A stretch of DNA of 64,000 nucleotides from an uncultured Lachnospiraceae bacterium (GTDB taxonomy: Bacteria > Bacillota > Clostridia > Lachnospirales > Lachnospiraceae). Every line of letters starts with the position of its first letter. Position 1 is the stretch's first letter. Under the pieces are notes generated by a model that saw only the letters and a program-made list of their open reading frames with translations, did no database searches and was not told where the DNA came from. The position numbers and the translations under genes were made by a program. Where the stretch lies: positions 53,018 through 117,017 of the forward strand of contig CAJURH010000005.1 of NCBI GenBank assembly GCA_910588775.1, given 5' to 3'. Shown piece after piece: positions 24,051 to 33,261 of this stretch.

Positions 24051-26081
24051 ATGACAAAAAAGCAAACAGGCGCCGTTTTAAACCGGAAAATAAAACGAAG
24101 CCTCGATGGAAGAATATTGAAGAATACAACCCTCAATATCCTGGTATTGGTAGTTATATGCTGCGTAATCATGGCTCTTTCCATGCAGTCACTGGCAAAT
24201 AGCATTCTGTTGGATAGCTTGCAGCCCATGGTCCGGCAGTCGGCAAAAAATATGGAAGCCAATATCCACATGCTGGCCGATCGGATGATGACCATCGCCA
24301 GCGATCCCCGGATGAGTTCGGTTGTCACTGACCATTCTCCCACACCAACGCCCGATGCGGACGCTACTACCAAAAACCGGGAAGCCGTCCTGACAGAAGC
24401 CGCCGAAATCTACGAGCTGCACACCATTGCCCTGTACGACAAAGATGGACGGCTAATCCAAGGAATTGACGACGCCCCGGAAACTCTGGACAGCGAATTC
24501 TTCTCGCTCCTTAAAGAAACCGACAATCTGACCACCCATTCCACCACCATCTTTCAAGACGGTCTTGGCATTACCATGGGCATGCCGGTAAAAGAAGGCG
24601 AAGAAACTTCCCTGTATGTGGTTGGCGTTTATAAATACGACGCTCTCAACGATGTTATCAGCAGCATCAATCTTGGCAAAAACGGCATGGCCTATATGGT
24701 GAACCGGGAAGGAATCGTCACCGGCCACCCGGATCATTCACTGGTCTTAAAAGAAAGCACGCTGGCTCAGATCAGCGATGACCATGAGGAAGCCATCCGC
24801 CAGATGACCACCGGAGAGACCGGCTCCACGGAATTTCCCATTGACGGAAAAAAGATGCTCGTAGCCTTCTCCCCCATCCGGGGCACACAATGGTCCCTAG
24901 TCATCCAAGTTCCAAAGTCAGACTACAACAATCTGATCAACGGGGCAATGCTGGTGGACATATTAGCCACTATAGCCGTGTTGATAATATCCATCCTGCT
25001 GGTGCTGCGCCTGGCTCGATCCATTTCCCGCCCGGTTAAAGGGGTCACAAACCGGATGGTAGCCCTTTCTGACGGAGATTTGCATACAGAAGTTGTTCCC
25101 GTCCATTCCGGAGACGAACTGGAAGTCATGGCCAAAACGCTCAACACCACTTTGGAAAGCGTCAACCAGTACATATCGGACATCCAGCAAGTGCTGACTC
25201 AGATTGCAAACGGTAATCTGGGCGTGGAGCCACAGATGGTCTACAAAGGCGATTTCACGCGAATCCAGGGCAGTTTAAGCGACATTATCCAGTCCATGAA
25301 TGAAACCATATCGGATTTCCGATCCGCCGCCATACGGCTGGCCGGCATGGCCGAGGAACTGAGCGGACAATCCGGGCAACTGCACCAGGCTTCACTGGAA
25401 CAAAATCAGTCTGCCGAAGCGCTGGTGCAGGAAGTGACCCATGTAAAAGAACAGCTTGCCAACGTTACCGAAAGCAGCGGCCAGACCCGGCGCAAAACAG
25501 AAGAAATCATCCAGCGCATCCAGACGGCCAACACACAGATGAACGCCCTTTCCGGCGCTATGGACGACATCAGCTCCAACGCCCATGAAATCACCAAAAT
25601 CGCCAAAGCCATCGAGGATATCGCTTTTCAGACCAACATCCTGGCGCTGAACGCATCCGTGGAGGCTGCGCGGGCTGGTAACGCGGGAAGCGGATTTGCC
25701 GTGGTGGCCAACGAAGTGCAGGATCTGGCTGTGAAAAGCACGCAGGCCGCCCAGAGCGCCACAGACATGATTACGAATACACAGACCATCATTCAAACAG
25801 GTGTGGAACTAAACGCCAATACGGCCAATTCCCTTAAGCAAATTTCAGACGTTTCCACCCAGATTAGCGAAATCTCAGACCAGTTAGTGACCGCAGTGCA
25901 TGGCCAGGAAAACGCCCTGTCCGTCATGGAAGAACGGATTGGAACCATTTCCGCCATCGCCGACAGGAATCTACAAAACGCGCAGGGAACGGAACAATCC
26001 AGCGGACTGCTGGCAAAAGAAGCTGAGAAACTTCAAGCCAAAATAAATCATTTTGTTTTAAAGGAGGAATCCAATCCATGA
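24051..26081 (+). CDS. Methyl-accepting chemotaxis protein with double-Cache-type sensor
   Basis: A 676-residue membrane receptor. TM1 lies at about residues 27-48; the extracellular sensor at about 50-295 is of dCache type, with YELHTIALYDKDGRLIQGID and YMVNREGIVTGHPD segments. TM2 is at about 302-322 and HAMP at about 323-378. A methyl-accepting signalling domain runs to the end and has the conserved hairpin tip AFQTNILALNASVEAARAG near 530. AAAGGAGAGAAGCGAAA precedes ATG. It overlaps the next gene by 4 bases, so the FMN-binding lipoprotein is translated with it. Ligand unknown. Confidence 0.93.
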   Translation: MTKKQTGAVLNRKIKRSLDGRILKNTTLNILVLVVICCVIMALSMQSLANSILLDSLQPMVRQSAKNMEANIHMLADRMMTIASDPRMSSVVTDHSPTPTPDADATTKNREAVLTEAAEIYELHTIALYDKDGRLIQGIDDAPETLDSEFFSLLKETDNLTTHSTTIFQDGLGITMGMPVKEGEETSLYVVGVYKYDALNDVISSINLGKNGMAYMVNREGIVTGHPDHSLVLKESTLAQISDDHEEAIRQMTTGETGSTEFPIDGKKMLVAFSPIRGTQWSLVIQVPKSDYNNLINGAMLVDILATIAVLIISILLVLRLARSISRPVKGVTNRMVALSDGDLHTEVVPVHSGDELEVMAKTLNTTLESVNQYISDIQQVLTQIANGNLGVEPQMVYKGDFTRIQGSLSDIIQSMNETISDFRSAAIRLAGMAEELSGQSGQLHQASLEQNQSAEALVQEVTHVKEQLANVTESSGQTRRKTEEIIQRIQTANTQMNALSGAMDDISSNAHEITKIAKAIEDIAFQTNILALNASVEAARAGNAGSGFAVVANEVQDLAVKSTQAAQSATDMITNTQTIIQTGVELNANTANSLKQISDVSTQISEISDQLVTAVHGQENALSVMEERIGTISAIADRNLQNAQGTEQSSGLLAKEAEKLQAKINHFVLKEESNP

Positions 26082-26518
26082 AACGAACGATTAGCATAAT
26101 AACGATCCTACTTCTGGCTGCGTTTTTGGCTGGCTGTGGCAAGACAGCAAACCTCCAGGATGGCTACTATACCGCTCAGGCTTCCGAATTTGATTTTGGA
26201 TGGAAGGAATATATCACCATAATGGTCAAAGGCGGCAGCATTGTCTCTGTGGAATACAACGCGGAAAACGCCAGCGGCTTTATCAAGAGCTGGGACAATC
26301 CTTATATGCAGAATATGCTGCACAGCTCTGGCACCTACCCCAATGAATATACCCGTTATTACGCCGGACAGCTCCTAGATAACCAGGGAGAAAAAGAAAT
26401 TGACGTTTTAACCGGGGCATCATCTTCGCACAGCTCGTTTCAGAAATTAGCCGCGGCTGTGCTAGAACAGGCAAAAAAAGGTGATTCTAATGTCGTATAT
26501 GTAGACGTTAGCCATTAG
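26078..26518 (+). CDS. FMN-binding domain lipoprotein
   Basis: A 146-residue exported lipoprotein: hydrophobic signal ending in the lipobox LAGC (Cys near residue 20), then DGYYTAQASEFDFGWKEY, a VKGGSIVSVEYNAENASG strand pair and DVLTGASSSHSSFQKLA. The last matches the TGA(T/S)xS loop where FMN can be attached covalently in FMN-bind domains. Its ATG overlaps the chemoreceptor stop (ATGA), and a second chemoreceptor follows 48 bases later. A redox or flavin-linked partner for those receptors is an inference from position. Confidence 0.85.
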   Translation: MKRTISIITILLLAAFLAGCGKTANLQDGYYTAQASEFDFGWKEYITIMVKGGSIVSVEYNAENASGFIKSWDNPYMQNMLHSSGTYPNEYTRYYAGQLLDNQGEKEIDVLTGASSSHSSFQKLAAAVLEQAKKGDSNVVYVDVSH

Positions 26519-26566
26519 AGTATACAGGATAGCAAAAAATATTTTTTAATATGGAGTGTATGGTTT

Positions 26567-28228
26567 ATGGAAACAAAAACATCAAAAAGCGGAAAAAGAA
26601 AACGCATTGGACGCAAAGTGGGAAATCTGGTTGCCGTGATACTGGGCGTAAGCATTACCATTGTGGTAGCGCTGTGTCTCCTGATGTTCTACCGCCTCAC
26701 CATGTCCATGATGCAAAACGTATGCGTAAGCGGAACAAATGTACTGGCCTACGAACTGGAAAATTACAGCGGACCGGATGATAAAACAGCTCTTCTGGAC
26801 GCCCTCAAGGAACAAATGGAATGCGAATTTACCATCTTCCACGGAAATGAGAGAGCATATACCACAATTCAGCAAAACGGCCAGCGAGCCGTAGGCACCC
26901 AGCTTTCCGACGACTTATCCAAAATCGTTCTGGAGCAAGGACACGATTACGTGGGACGCGCCACCATTTTAGGCGAAGAACATTTATGCTCTTATGTCCC
27001 CACCAAAGATGCCAACGGAAAAATCGACGGGCTGATATTTGCCGGAATCTCTATGACAGACGCCGCCAAACATATCAACCGCACCATAGTCTTATCCTGT
27101 TTGATCGGCGTAGCTCTTATTATTGCCGGCATCCTAATCGTCGGCGCTTACATAAAGAAGGCAGTCTCCCTGCCTTTGTACCGCCTGACTATACTGGCGC
27201 AGACGTTGGAACAGGGAAATCTGGGACTTGGCATGAACCAGATGATTCAGGCCGACATCCATTCCAATGATGAAATCGGCGCCCTGGCGCAGTGCTTTGA
27301 CAACACCACCAGCCGACTGCGCAATTACATCGGCGAAATATCCAATATGCTGGAGTCCATCGCAGAAGGCGACCTGACAACCCGGATCACGCAGGAGTAC
27401 GTGGGGGATTTTGCCGCCATCCGCACTTCCCTAAACGACATCCTGCTGAAACTTAACAAAACCATAAGCCAGATTGTTTCCAGTTCGGAACACGTCTCTG
27501 GCGGAGCCGCCCAAGTGTCTCTTGCCGCACAGGGGCTCAGTCAAGGAGCCGTGGAACAAACCGGCGCTGTGGAAGGACTAGAAAGTACAATGCAAGAGGT
27601 TACCGGCCGCATCCGGCAGACAGCCGATAACGCCTGCCAGGCACAGAACCAGACAGGCGAAATGGGACGGCAGCTTACCGAGAGCAATCAGAAAATGCAA
27701 GAAATGATGATAGCCATGCAAAAAATCAACAACAGTTCCAATGAAATCGGAAAAATCATCAAAGCCATTGAGGATATCGCTTTCCAGACCAATATCCTCG
27801 CTCTGAACGCATCTGTGGAAGCGGCCCGCGCCGGAGAGGCGGGCAAAGGCTTCGCCGTCGTGTCCGATGAAGTCCGCAGCCTGGCAGGAAAGACAGCGGA
27901 AGCCTCCCAGTCCACCGCCGCCCTGATTGAACGGTCCATCACCGAAGTCGGACAGGGAACGCAGATTGCAGAAGCCACCGCAAAGCAGCTGGAGAGCGCA
28001 GTGACAGAAGCCCATGGAATCATAGAGACCATCAACGAAATAGCCGCCGACGCTCAGACACAGGCCGACGCAATGGAACAGATTCAGGCGCAGATCGGAC
28101 AGATCTCCAGTGTGGCGCAGACCAACTCCTCCACCGCCCAGAACAGTTCCTCCACCAGCGAAGAACTCAGCAATCAGGCCAGTCTGCTCAAACAGCTTGT
28201 GAATACCTTCCACCTTCAAACGAAATAA
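26567..28228 (+). CDS. Methyl-accepting chemotaxis protein with single-Cache-type sensor
   Basis: A 553-residue receptor. TM1 is at about residues 19-44. A short extracellular domain of about 120 residues, with ECEFTIFHGNERAYTTI and YVPTKDANGKIDGLIFAG, resembles the single-Cache 3 type. TM2 is at about 172-196, followed by HAMP and a signalling domain with AFQTNILALNASVEAARAGEAG near 405. TATGGAG lies about 10 bases before the ATG. It is the third gene of the chemoreceptor-lipoprotein-chemoreceptor operon and ends at a clear terminator. Confidence 0.92.
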   Translation: METKTSKSGKRKRIGRKVGNLVAVILGVSITIVVALCLLMFYRLTMSMMQNVCVSGTNVLAYELENYSGPDDKTALLDALKEQMECEFTIFHGNERAYTTIQQNGQRAVGTQLSDDLSKIVLEQGHDYVGRATILGEEHLCSYVPTKDANGKIDGLIFAGISMTDAAKHINRTIVLSCLIGVALIIAGILIVGAYIKKAVSLPLYRLTILAQTLEQGNLGLGMNQMIQADIHSNDEIGALAQCFDNTTSRLRNYIGEISNMLESIAEGDLTTRITQEYVGDFAAIRTSLNDILLKLNKTISQIVSSSEHVSGGAAQVSLAAQGLSQGAVEQTGAVEGLESTMQEVTGRIRQTADNACQAQNQTGEMGRQLTESNQKMQEMMIAMQKINNSSNEIGKIIKAIEDIAFQTNILALNASVEAARAGEAGKGFAVVSDEVRSLAGKTAEASQSTAALIERSITEVGQGTQIAEATAKQLESAVTEAHGIIETINEIAADAQTQADAMEQIQAQIGQISSVAQTNSSTAQNSSSTSEELSNQASLLKQLVNTFHLQTK

Positions 28229-28247
28229 ACGACACAATCTCCTTCTA

Positions 28248-28287
28248 CCGCATAAAGAACCCACTGCCTTTATGCGGCAGCCTTTTT
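28248..28287 (+). terminator. Terminator of the chemoreceptor operon
   Basis: CCGCATAAAG and CTTTATGCGG form a perfect 10-bp stem with a 10-base loop, followed by CAGCC and TTTTT. Confidence 0.88.
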
Positions 28288-28335
28288 CTGCTAACTCATC
28301 ATTCATTTATAAACTTGCAACGCTTTACTATTTTA

Positions 28336-28362
28336 TTAGCGCTCAAATGAAAAGAGCGCTGA
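28336..28362 (+). promoter_or_regulatory. CIRCE-like inverted repeat upstream of htpG
   Basis: TTAGCGCTC-N9-GAGCGCTGA has the arm length and the 9-base spacer of the HrcA operator CIRCE (TTAGCACTC-N9-GAGTGCTAA), with compensating changes in both arms. It ends 7 bases before the htpG -35 box. It is followed by TTTTTT, so it could equally be a second terminator for the upstream operon. Confidence 0.5.
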
Positions 28363-28369
28363 TTTTTTC

Positions 28370-28398
28370 TTGACTTTTTATTTCTGCGGTATTACAAT
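28370..28398 (+). promoter_or_regulatory. Sigma-A promoter of htpG
   Basis: TTGACT (28370-28375), 17-base spacer, TACAAT (28393-28398). The start site would be about 35 bases before the ATG at 28440. Confidence 0.75.
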
Positions 28399-28439
28399 AC
28401 ATTTCAAGAGAAAAAGGGAAAACAAAGGAGTGAGTAATT

Positions 28440-30479
28440 ATGGCAGCAAAAAAGGGAAGCTTATCCATTAATAGTGAAAATATATTCCCAATTATTAAGA
28501 AATGGCTCTATTCTGACCATGACATTTTTTTCAGAGAGATGGTGTCTAACGGCTGTGACGCCATCACCAAATTAAAAAAATTGGAAATCATGGGTGAGTA
28601 CCAGTTTCCAGACGACTACAAGGCAAAAATCGACGTAATCGTAAATCCAGAAGAAAAAACCTTAAAATTCATTGATAACGGGATTGGCATGGACGCGGAG
28701 GAAGTGGAGGAATACATTACCCAAATCGCTTTCTCCGGCGCCACCGAATTCCTGGAAAAATATAAGGACAAAACCACCGACGATCAGATGATCGGCCACT
28801 TCGGCCTGGGCTTCTACTCCGCATTCATGGTGGCCGACGAAGTGCACATCGACACCCTTTCCTACAAAGAAGGCGCCGAGTCCGTACACTGGAGCTGCGA
28901 CGGCGGCACCGAATACGAAATTTCCAAAGGAAATAAGACTACGGTGGGCACAGAGATCACCTTATTCCTGGGCGAATCCAGCGTGGAATTCTCCAACGAA
29001 TACCGCGCCCGGGAAATCCTGGACAAATACTGTTCCTTCATGCCTGTGAATATTTACTTGAGCAAAGCCGGCGGCGAGCAGGAATACGAAACCATCGACG
29101 AGGACGAGCTGCAAGACGACGACGTGATTGTGGAACGTATCCATGAGGATGCCAAAACCGAGGAAAAAGAAAACGAAAACGGCGAGAAGGAAACGGTAGA
29201 AATCTCCCCGGCCAGAGACCGGGTGAAAATCAACAAACGCCCGACTTCCATCAGCGAACCCCAGCCCCTGTGGACCAAGCATCCCAACGAGTGCACCGAT
29301 GAGGACTACAAGGAATTTTACCAGAAAACGTTTATGGATTTCAAGGAGCCTCTGTTCTGGATTCATCTGAACATGGACTATCCGTTTAATTTGAAAGGAA
29401 TCCTGTATTTCCCCAAAATCAATACAGAATATGACTCCATCGAGGGAACCATTAAACTGTACAACAATCAAGTGTTCATCGCCGACAACATCAAGGAAGT
29501 CATCCCGGAATTTCTGATGCTGTTAAAGGGCGTCATTGACTGCCCCGACCTGCCGCTGAACGTATCCAGAAGCGCGCTGCAAAACGACGGATTTGTGAAA
29601 AAGATCTCTGAATATATCACCAAGAAAGTAGCGGACAAGCTCACTGGCATGTGCAAGACTCAGCGGGAAGATTACGAGTCCTATTGGGATGACATCAGCC
29701 CCTTTATCAAATTCGGCTGTGTCAAAGACGACAAATTCTCCGAGCGGATGATGGACTATATCCTGTTCAAGAATCTGAACGACAAATATCTGTCCTTAAA
29801 AGACTGCATTGAGAAAAACGAACAACCGGAAAACAAGGAAGAGACGGCTTCTGAAGAGAAAAAAGACGAAGACGTAAAGAAAACCACCATTTTCTACGTA
29901 ACCGACCCCGTGCAGCAGAGCCAGTACATCAACCTGTTTAAGGAACAGGGCCTGGATGCGGTATACTTGCAGCATAACATTGACAACGCCTTCATCTCCC
30001 ATATGGAACGCCTCAACGACAAAGTGAAGTTTCAGCGCATCGACTCCGACATGACCGAGGAAATCGTGGAAAACGATGCAGACGAGGAGACGACCAAAGC
30101 GCTCACCGAACTGTTCCAGAAGGAACTGAACAACGACAAGCTCAACGTGAAGGTGGAAAACTTAAAGAACGAAAACATTTCCTCCATGATCACCCTGGAA
30201 GAAGAAAGCCGCCGGATGCAGGAAATGATGAAAATGTACAGTATGGGCGGCATGGGCATGGGCGACCCATCCATGTTCGGCGGGAAAGAGACTCTGATCT
30301 TAAACGCCAAAAACCCTCTTGTGCAGTATTTGGCCGCTCACGCGGATTCCGAGCATACCCACATGATCTGCGAGCAGCTCTACGACCTGGCCATGATCAG
30401 CCATAAACCTCTGGCGCCGGAAACCATGACTAAGTTTATTGCCAGAAGTAATGAGATTATGATATTGCTGACAAAATAG
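28440..30479 (+). CDS. htpG: Hsp90-family chaperone HtpG
   Basis: A 679-residue cytoplasmic ATP-dependent chaperone. The N-terminal GHKL ATPase has REMVSNGCDAITKL near residue 30, DNGIGMDAEEVEEYI near 79 and IGHFGLGFYSAFMV near 115. The middle domain has PLWTKHPNECTDEDYKEFY and GVIDCPDLPLNVSRSALQND (catalytic Arg). The C-terminal region has a Met-rich patch near 600. An acidic linker with EEKENENGEKE sits near 240. GGAGTGAGTAATT precedes ATG. It has its own promoter and terminator. Confidence 0.96.
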   Translation: MAAKKGSLSINSENIFPIIKKWLYSDHDIFFREMVSNGCDAITKLKKLEIMGEYQFPDDYKAKIDVIVNPEEKTLKFIDNGIGMDAEEVEEYITQIAFSGATEFLEKYKDKTTDDQMIGHFGLGFYSAFMVADEVHIDTLSYKEGAESVHWSCDGGTEYEISKGNKTTVGTEITLFLGESSVEFSNEYRAREILDKYCSFMPVNIYLSKAGGEQEYETIDEDELQDDDVIVERIHEDAKTEEKENENGEKETVEISPARDRVKINKRPTSISEPQPLWTKHPNECTDEDYKEFYQKTFMDFKEPLFWIHLNMDYPFNLKGILYFPKINTEYDSIEGTIKLYNNQVFIADNIKEVIPEFLMLLKGVIDCPDLPLNVSRSALQNDGFVKKISEYITKKVADKLTGMCKTQREDYESYWDDISPFIKFGCVKDDKFSERMMDYILFKNLNDKYLSLKDCIEKNEQPENKEETASEEKKDEDVKKTTIFYVTDPVQQSQYINLFKEQGLDAVYLQHNIDNAFISHMERLNDKVKFQRIDSDMTEEIVENDADEETTKALTELFQKELNNDKLNVKVENLKNENISSMITLEEESRRMQEMMKMYSMGGMGMGDPSMFGGKETLILNAKNPLVQYLAAHADSEHTHMICEQLYDLAMISHKPLAPETMTKFIARSNEIMILLTK

Positions 30480-30493
30480 AGAATGAGGAAAAG

Positions 30494-30522
30494 ACCGCTG
30501 ACGGGGTTGTCAACGGTTTTTT
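30494..30522 (+). terminator. Terminator of htpG
   Basis: CCGCTGAC and GTCAACGG form an 8-bp stem with one mismatch, followed by TTTTTT. Confidence 0.85.
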
Positions 30523-30985
30523 CCTTCTTCATTCTGAATAATATAATTTACTGCATCTTACAGCATCCTCATAAGGGCCATTATTGTTCCCTTGGCAACG
30601 CGTACGCCAACTTTTGTATTCCAATGGATTATTACGCGTCTCGCGTCTTTTCTGTCCACCCAAACTCCAATTTACGATAAAAATTTGCATCTATATTTTT
30701 TTGCGTCCACCTGTCAGCAATGCGGCAATAAAACCTTAAACCCCAACGGGTAAACGAATTCTTTCCACCGAATATCACCCATTAAAATTGTGCAAAATCT
30801 TTTTTCTTCAAAATACGATAACTCTCATTGGCCGCCTTACACATTCTCATCAAAAACAATCGAGGTGTGTGCATATCAGAGCAATGCTCTCATTAGGGAT
30901 AAACGGCTGCTTCTATCTGGAAAAACCCATACGCTTATCCTCTGTAATTCAAAACCATCCAGCTCCCATTTTATATTCTGCAATC
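30523..30985. other. Intergenic region without a recognisable gene
   Basis: About 460 AT-rich bases between htpG and the restriction gene. Read on the minus strand at about 30635-30691, a short patch gives ANFYRKLEFGWTEKT and then stops. Neighbouring frames are broken, so this may be a decayed gene, but I cannot name it. Confidence 0.4.
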
Positions 30986-32281
30986 TCACTCTTCTATCAA
31001 CCCCAGCATCCAGTTTACCCAACCGCTAATCGTAGAAGAACGACGAAAATATGTACTCTCACTGCCCATCTTAGAAAGACTGGAGCGATGCATAATGCCA
31101 ACAATCGTCGCCGCGTCCGGCATCACGCCTGTCTTCATCCGAAATTCAAAAGTTTCTCTAAACGCGCGATGCCGCAGGATCAACGCACAAAGCGCCAGTT
31201 GCCGCTGTTTATAATTCAGCTTCATAATGCGCCTTCCCAAATCGCTTAGCGAATACATTGGCTTTCGAGCCTCTTCGTAATGTCGCTCCAGCAAGCCCAG
31301 GTATCGAGCAGCATCTGTATAATAATTGGTTTGTCGAATATCGAAAGCATATTCTTCTGTAACCTGTTCACGGCTCAGATCGCGGGTATTCAACAATTCA
31401 CAAATGTTAATCACCCTCTCGAAACTATTGGCCTGCGGAAAGGGCGCCTCTGGCTCCGGGACAATCTGCGTTCGGCTGGCCACATCCTGCAAATCCAAAA
31501 CTCCAATCGCCGTATCCACAATCGAATAGTTCTTATGTTTTATAAGCGCCAGTGAATTATAAGAATCTGGATTTTGAAACTCATATTCATATAAACTGAA
31601 TATTCCATTGGAATAAACAAGAAAAACCGGCCTTACCTTCTTCGTTACACGCTCTCTCCACACCCGGTAAGGATAATATAACTGCCGCACAAGAAAATCT
31701 TCTGATAAATCTCTTTTCGCCTCAAATAAAGCTAAACTACGCGCCCCTTCATAAGCCGCATCTATTTCAATCTGGGAATTGTTCACGGAAACGCCTATCT
31801 GCCCACCCACACAGGAATTCTGTATTTTAAAATCAAATTGCCCAGAACCCATCCGCCCGGATACCGTAGGATACAGCATGTCTTCCTCCAAAAAATCAGA
31901 AAGTATGCCGGAAGCCCATGCACAGTTCATGGCAATCGTCTCACTGGGAATATGGTTTGCGTCAAGACTTTGAAGCTCGGCCAATAAAGGCGCCTGCGTA
32001 ATAGACTTATCTAAAGCCTCAAAGGGCTGATAGGCTTCAAAATGAGAAATGATGTACTCTCTACGGGAAATTGGCAGAATCGCAAGTTTATTTTTAGCAA
32101 AAATCTGTGGCAGATTGATATAATGATCGAATTTCGCCATCAGCCGTGGCTCCCGGTATTCCTTTATTTGCGGCGATGAAATAATAAACTTCCCATCCCT
32201 TTCAATATGTGACAGAATCGCGTATTTCTCAAATAAAGATTCCCACGCTTTGTCATTTTGGCTTTTTATTTTTTCACTCAT
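30986..32281 (-). CDS. Type II restriction endonuclease (PD-(D/E)xK-like)
   Basis: A 431-residue protein lying directly after an adenine methylase and overlapping it by 8 bases. A candidate nuclease core lies near residues 165-195: SQIEIDAAYEG followed by LALFEAKRDLSEDF, giving the acidic residue and E-x-K pattern. RQLYYPYRVWRERV and a later winged-helix-like region (CELLNTRDLSREQV to LSDLGRRIMKL) may bind DNA. GAGGAATT precedes the ATG. The recognition site cannot be read; the pairing and motif make the restriction role likely. Confidence 0.75.
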   Translation of the reverse strand: MSEKIKSQNDKAWESLFEKYAILSHIERDGKFIISSPQIKEYREPRLMAKFDHYINLPQIFAKNKLAILPISRREYIISHFEAYQPFEALDKSITQAPLLAELQSLDANHIPSETIAMNCAWASGILSDFLEEDMLYPTVSGRMGSGQFDFKIQNSCVGGQIGVSVNNSQIEIDAAYEGARSLALFEAKRDLSEDFLVRQLYYPYRVWRERVTKKVRPVFLVYSNGIFSLYEYEFQNPDSYNSLALIKHKNYSIVDTAIGVLDLQDVASRTQIVPEPEAPFPQANSFERVINICELLNTRDLSREQVTEEYAFDIRQTNYYTDAARYLGLLERHYEEARKPMYSLSDLGRRIMKLNYKQRQLALCALILRHRAFRETFEFRMKTGVMPDAATIVGIMHRSSLSKMGSESTYFRRSSTISGWVNWMLGLIEE

Positions 32282-33119
32282 AATTCCTCACAACCACCTC
32301 GTCCACCTGTCCTCTCCTCGCAGCGTTTGAATTCACCGCCCGTTTCGCTTTCACAATGGTAATATTATAGGGAGAGGAGGCATACAGCTCTTTAATAAAC
32401 TCTGTGGCAGAATTGGAAAGCATGAACCGAATGCCCCGTCCATCCAGCTCATCGCAATATTGCCGCAGACGAATCTGTTCCGCCTGATCAAAACCTCCTT
32501 TTGCATAGCCTGTAAAATTAGCCGTGCCGGAAACCGGATCATAGGGCGGATCCAGATAAACAAAAGTCTCCTCTGATAAATGCCCAAGCGTCTCTGTATA
32601 ATCAGCGCTGCTAAAAGTTACCTGCGCATTCTGAAAATAACCGCTTACCGCCCGCAATACAGGAGCATTCACAATATTAGGATTCTTATACCTCCCAAAA
32701 GGCGCGTTAAACTCACCGGAATTATTTACTCTGAAAAGCCCATTATAACATGTTTTATTCAAATAGATCGTACGAGCCGCCTTTTGCACCTTCGTCAATT
32801 CCCCATACTGCGCTTTATCCCTATCCCAATCCCGGACGCTGTAGAAATGCTCCTTCTCATTCGGATGCTCGCTCAATGCCTGGATTAACCCTTCCACATC
32901 GTCCCGGATCACTTCATACATCTGGATAAGTTCAGAGTTAATATCATTCACATATGCAACCTCCGGCTGAAGTTTAAATAAAACAGCTCCGCCGCCCAAA
33001 AACGGTTCACAATAAGAAGTCACCTGCCGGGGAAATAATGGCTCAAAAACATCTAAGAGTTGGCGTTTGCCGCCAACCCATTTTACAACAGGCGCAATAA
33101 GAGAATTTCTTCGCATCAT
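32274..33119 (-). CDS. DNA adenine methylase, Dam/D12 class
   Basis: An N6-adenine methyltransferase of about 281 residues. PVVKWVGGKRQLLDVF at the N-terminus is the FxGxG-type SAM motif I, YCEPFLGGGAVLFKL near 38 is the second SAM motif, and TFVYLDPPYDPVSG near 190 is the catalytic DPPY. The D12 order (motif I then DPPY) is as in M.DpnII and Dam. The start is ATG 33119 (or 33116) behind GAGAGGGTG. The target sequence is not predictable. It protects DNA from the endonuclease encoded next. Confidence 0.92.
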   Translation of the reverse strand: MMRRNSLIAPVVKWVGGKRQLLDVFEPLFPRQVTSYCEPFLGGGAVLFKLQPEVAYVNDINSELIQMYEVIRDDVEGLIQALSEHPNEKEHFYSVRDWDRDKAQYGELTKVQKAARTIYLNKTCYNGLFRVNNSGEFNAPFGRYKNPNIVNAPVLRAVSGYFQNAQVTFSSADYTETLGHLSEETFVYLDPPYDPVSGTANFTGYAKGGFDQAEQIRLRQYCDELDGRGIRFMLSNSATEFIKELYASSPYNITIVKAKRAVNSNAARRGQVDEVVVRNYE

Positions 33120-33150
33120 TTGCACCCTCTCTTTCTAGATATAATCGGGT

Positions 33151-33172
33151 AATTGTTTCAAAAGACACAATT
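33151..33172 (-). promoter_or_regulatory. Inverted repeat between R-M promoter and start
   Basis: AATTGT (33151-33156) and ACAATT (33167-33172) flank 10 bases in the leader of the methylase gene. It may be an operator or RNA hairpin; no controller protein gene was seen. Confidence 0.35.
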
Positions 33173-33182
33173 TCACAAATAT

Positions 33183-33211
33183 ATTCTATCATATCTTACC
33201 AATGACTTCAA
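33183..33211 (-). promoter_or_regulatory. Promoter of the restriction-modification operon
   Basis: Minus strand TTGAAG (33211-33206), 17-base spacer, TAGAAT (33188-33183), about 65 bases before the methylase start. Confidence 0.6.
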
Positions 33212-33261
33212 TCAAAACCATTGAACGCGGCCTTTGCCTGCCTATATGCACAATCGCGCCA

